From positions 1 through 5,432 of the forward strand of contig CAZXWI010000103.1 in assembly GCA_964644555.1 (NCBI GenBank): 5,432 bases of DNA, given 5' to 3'. Shown here piece after piece: positions 5,294-5,432 of this stretch; position 1 is the stretch's first letter, and every line of letters starts with the position of its first letter. A program made the position numbers and the translations under genes. The stretch is from RUG14186 sp964644555. GTDB lineage: Bacteria > Bacillota > Clostridia > Eubacteriales > Anaerofustaceae. Under the pieces are notes generated by a model. The model saw nothing but the letters and a program-made list of their open reading frames with translations, had not been told where the DNA came from and ran no database searches.

Positions 5294-5432
5294 TTAAATT
5301 CCTTTACAAAAATTTAATATCCAATTTATTATCGGCAAAAGCTTTTCTTCGTTGTCTTTTTTATATGCCAGAAAAACATCGTATTTTGCGCTGTCATCCG
5401 CAATTGGAATTAGTTTTCGCTCTTTTGACGGC
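5294..5432 (-). CDS. C-terminal end of a probable LysR-type transcriptional regulator (partial)
   Basis: The minus-strand frame entering from the right edge gives 45 residues, PSKERKLIPIADDSAKYDVF, then LAYKKDNEEKLLPIINWILN and FCKGI, ending in TAA (5296-5294). The pattern 'KLIPIxDxxAxYDVxLAYKKD' followed by a terminal amphipathic helix is how the effector-binding domain of many clostridial LysR regulators ends. The DNA-binding N-terminus is outside the window. Codon use matches the other genes here, so it appears to be a real, intact 3' end. Another type II periplasmic-binding-fold protein is possible, since only this short tail is visible. It is followed 21 bases on by the flavodoxin remnant on the same strand; LysR regulators commonly neighbour flavoproteins. 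Confidence 0.5.
   Translation of the reverse strand, partial: PSKERKLIPIADDSAKYDVFLAYKKDNEEKLLPIINWILNFCKGI

Noticed and set aside
4414..5432. CRISPR array, tRNA or insertion-sequence ends in the right-hand region
   Set aside because: No regularly spaced direct repeats, no tRNA T-loop signature and no transposase fragment were seen.

Overview
The window looks like a chromosomal segment of a low-GC Gram-positive anaerobe, probably a Clostridia/Ruminococcus-type Bacillota. This rests on strong AGGAGG-type ribosome binding sites, AT-rich spacers, heavy AGA and AAA codon use, a Gram-positive signal peptide, and a gene set typical of that group. The genus cannot be fixed from the sequence alone.

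Layout: (1) Positions 1-1119 (+) hold the C-terminal part of a metallophosphatase/5'-nucleotidase whose N-terminus lies outside the left edge. (2) Positions 1184-4413 (+) hold a tight three-gene cluster: an SPFH (band-7/flotillin-like) protein ending in three zinc ribbons, a membrane-anchored protein starting with two zinc ribbons, and a secreted-then-anchored TPM-domain protein. These match the Bacillus subtilis proteins YdjI, YdjG and YdjH, which work with PspA in envelope-stress protection. The order here is I-G-H, and no pspA is in view. (3) Positions 4414-4708 contain no gene but three inverted repeats; the last is a good terminator for the leftward gene that follows. (4) Positions 4709-4930 (-) encode a 73-residue protein of unknown function. 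It has a clear extended -10 promoter overlapped by an inverted repeat. (5) Positions about 4991-5272 (-) are the decayed remains of a flavodoxin-family gene, with its N-terminal half missing, an in-frame stop and frameshifts. (6) Positions 5294-5432 (-) are the last 45 codons of a gene that most resembles the end of a LysR-type regulator.

How the genes work together: by analogy with B. subtilis, the two membrane proteins would form a platform and the soluble SPFH protein would bridge it to cytoplasmic partners. The zinc ribbons on both sides are the likely contact modules (inference). The nucleotidase upstream is on the same strand but separated by 64 bases, and nothing shows a functional link. 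The right-hand third reads leftward and is a separate block, in which a LysR-like gene and a neighbouring flavodoxin have been eroded by deletion.
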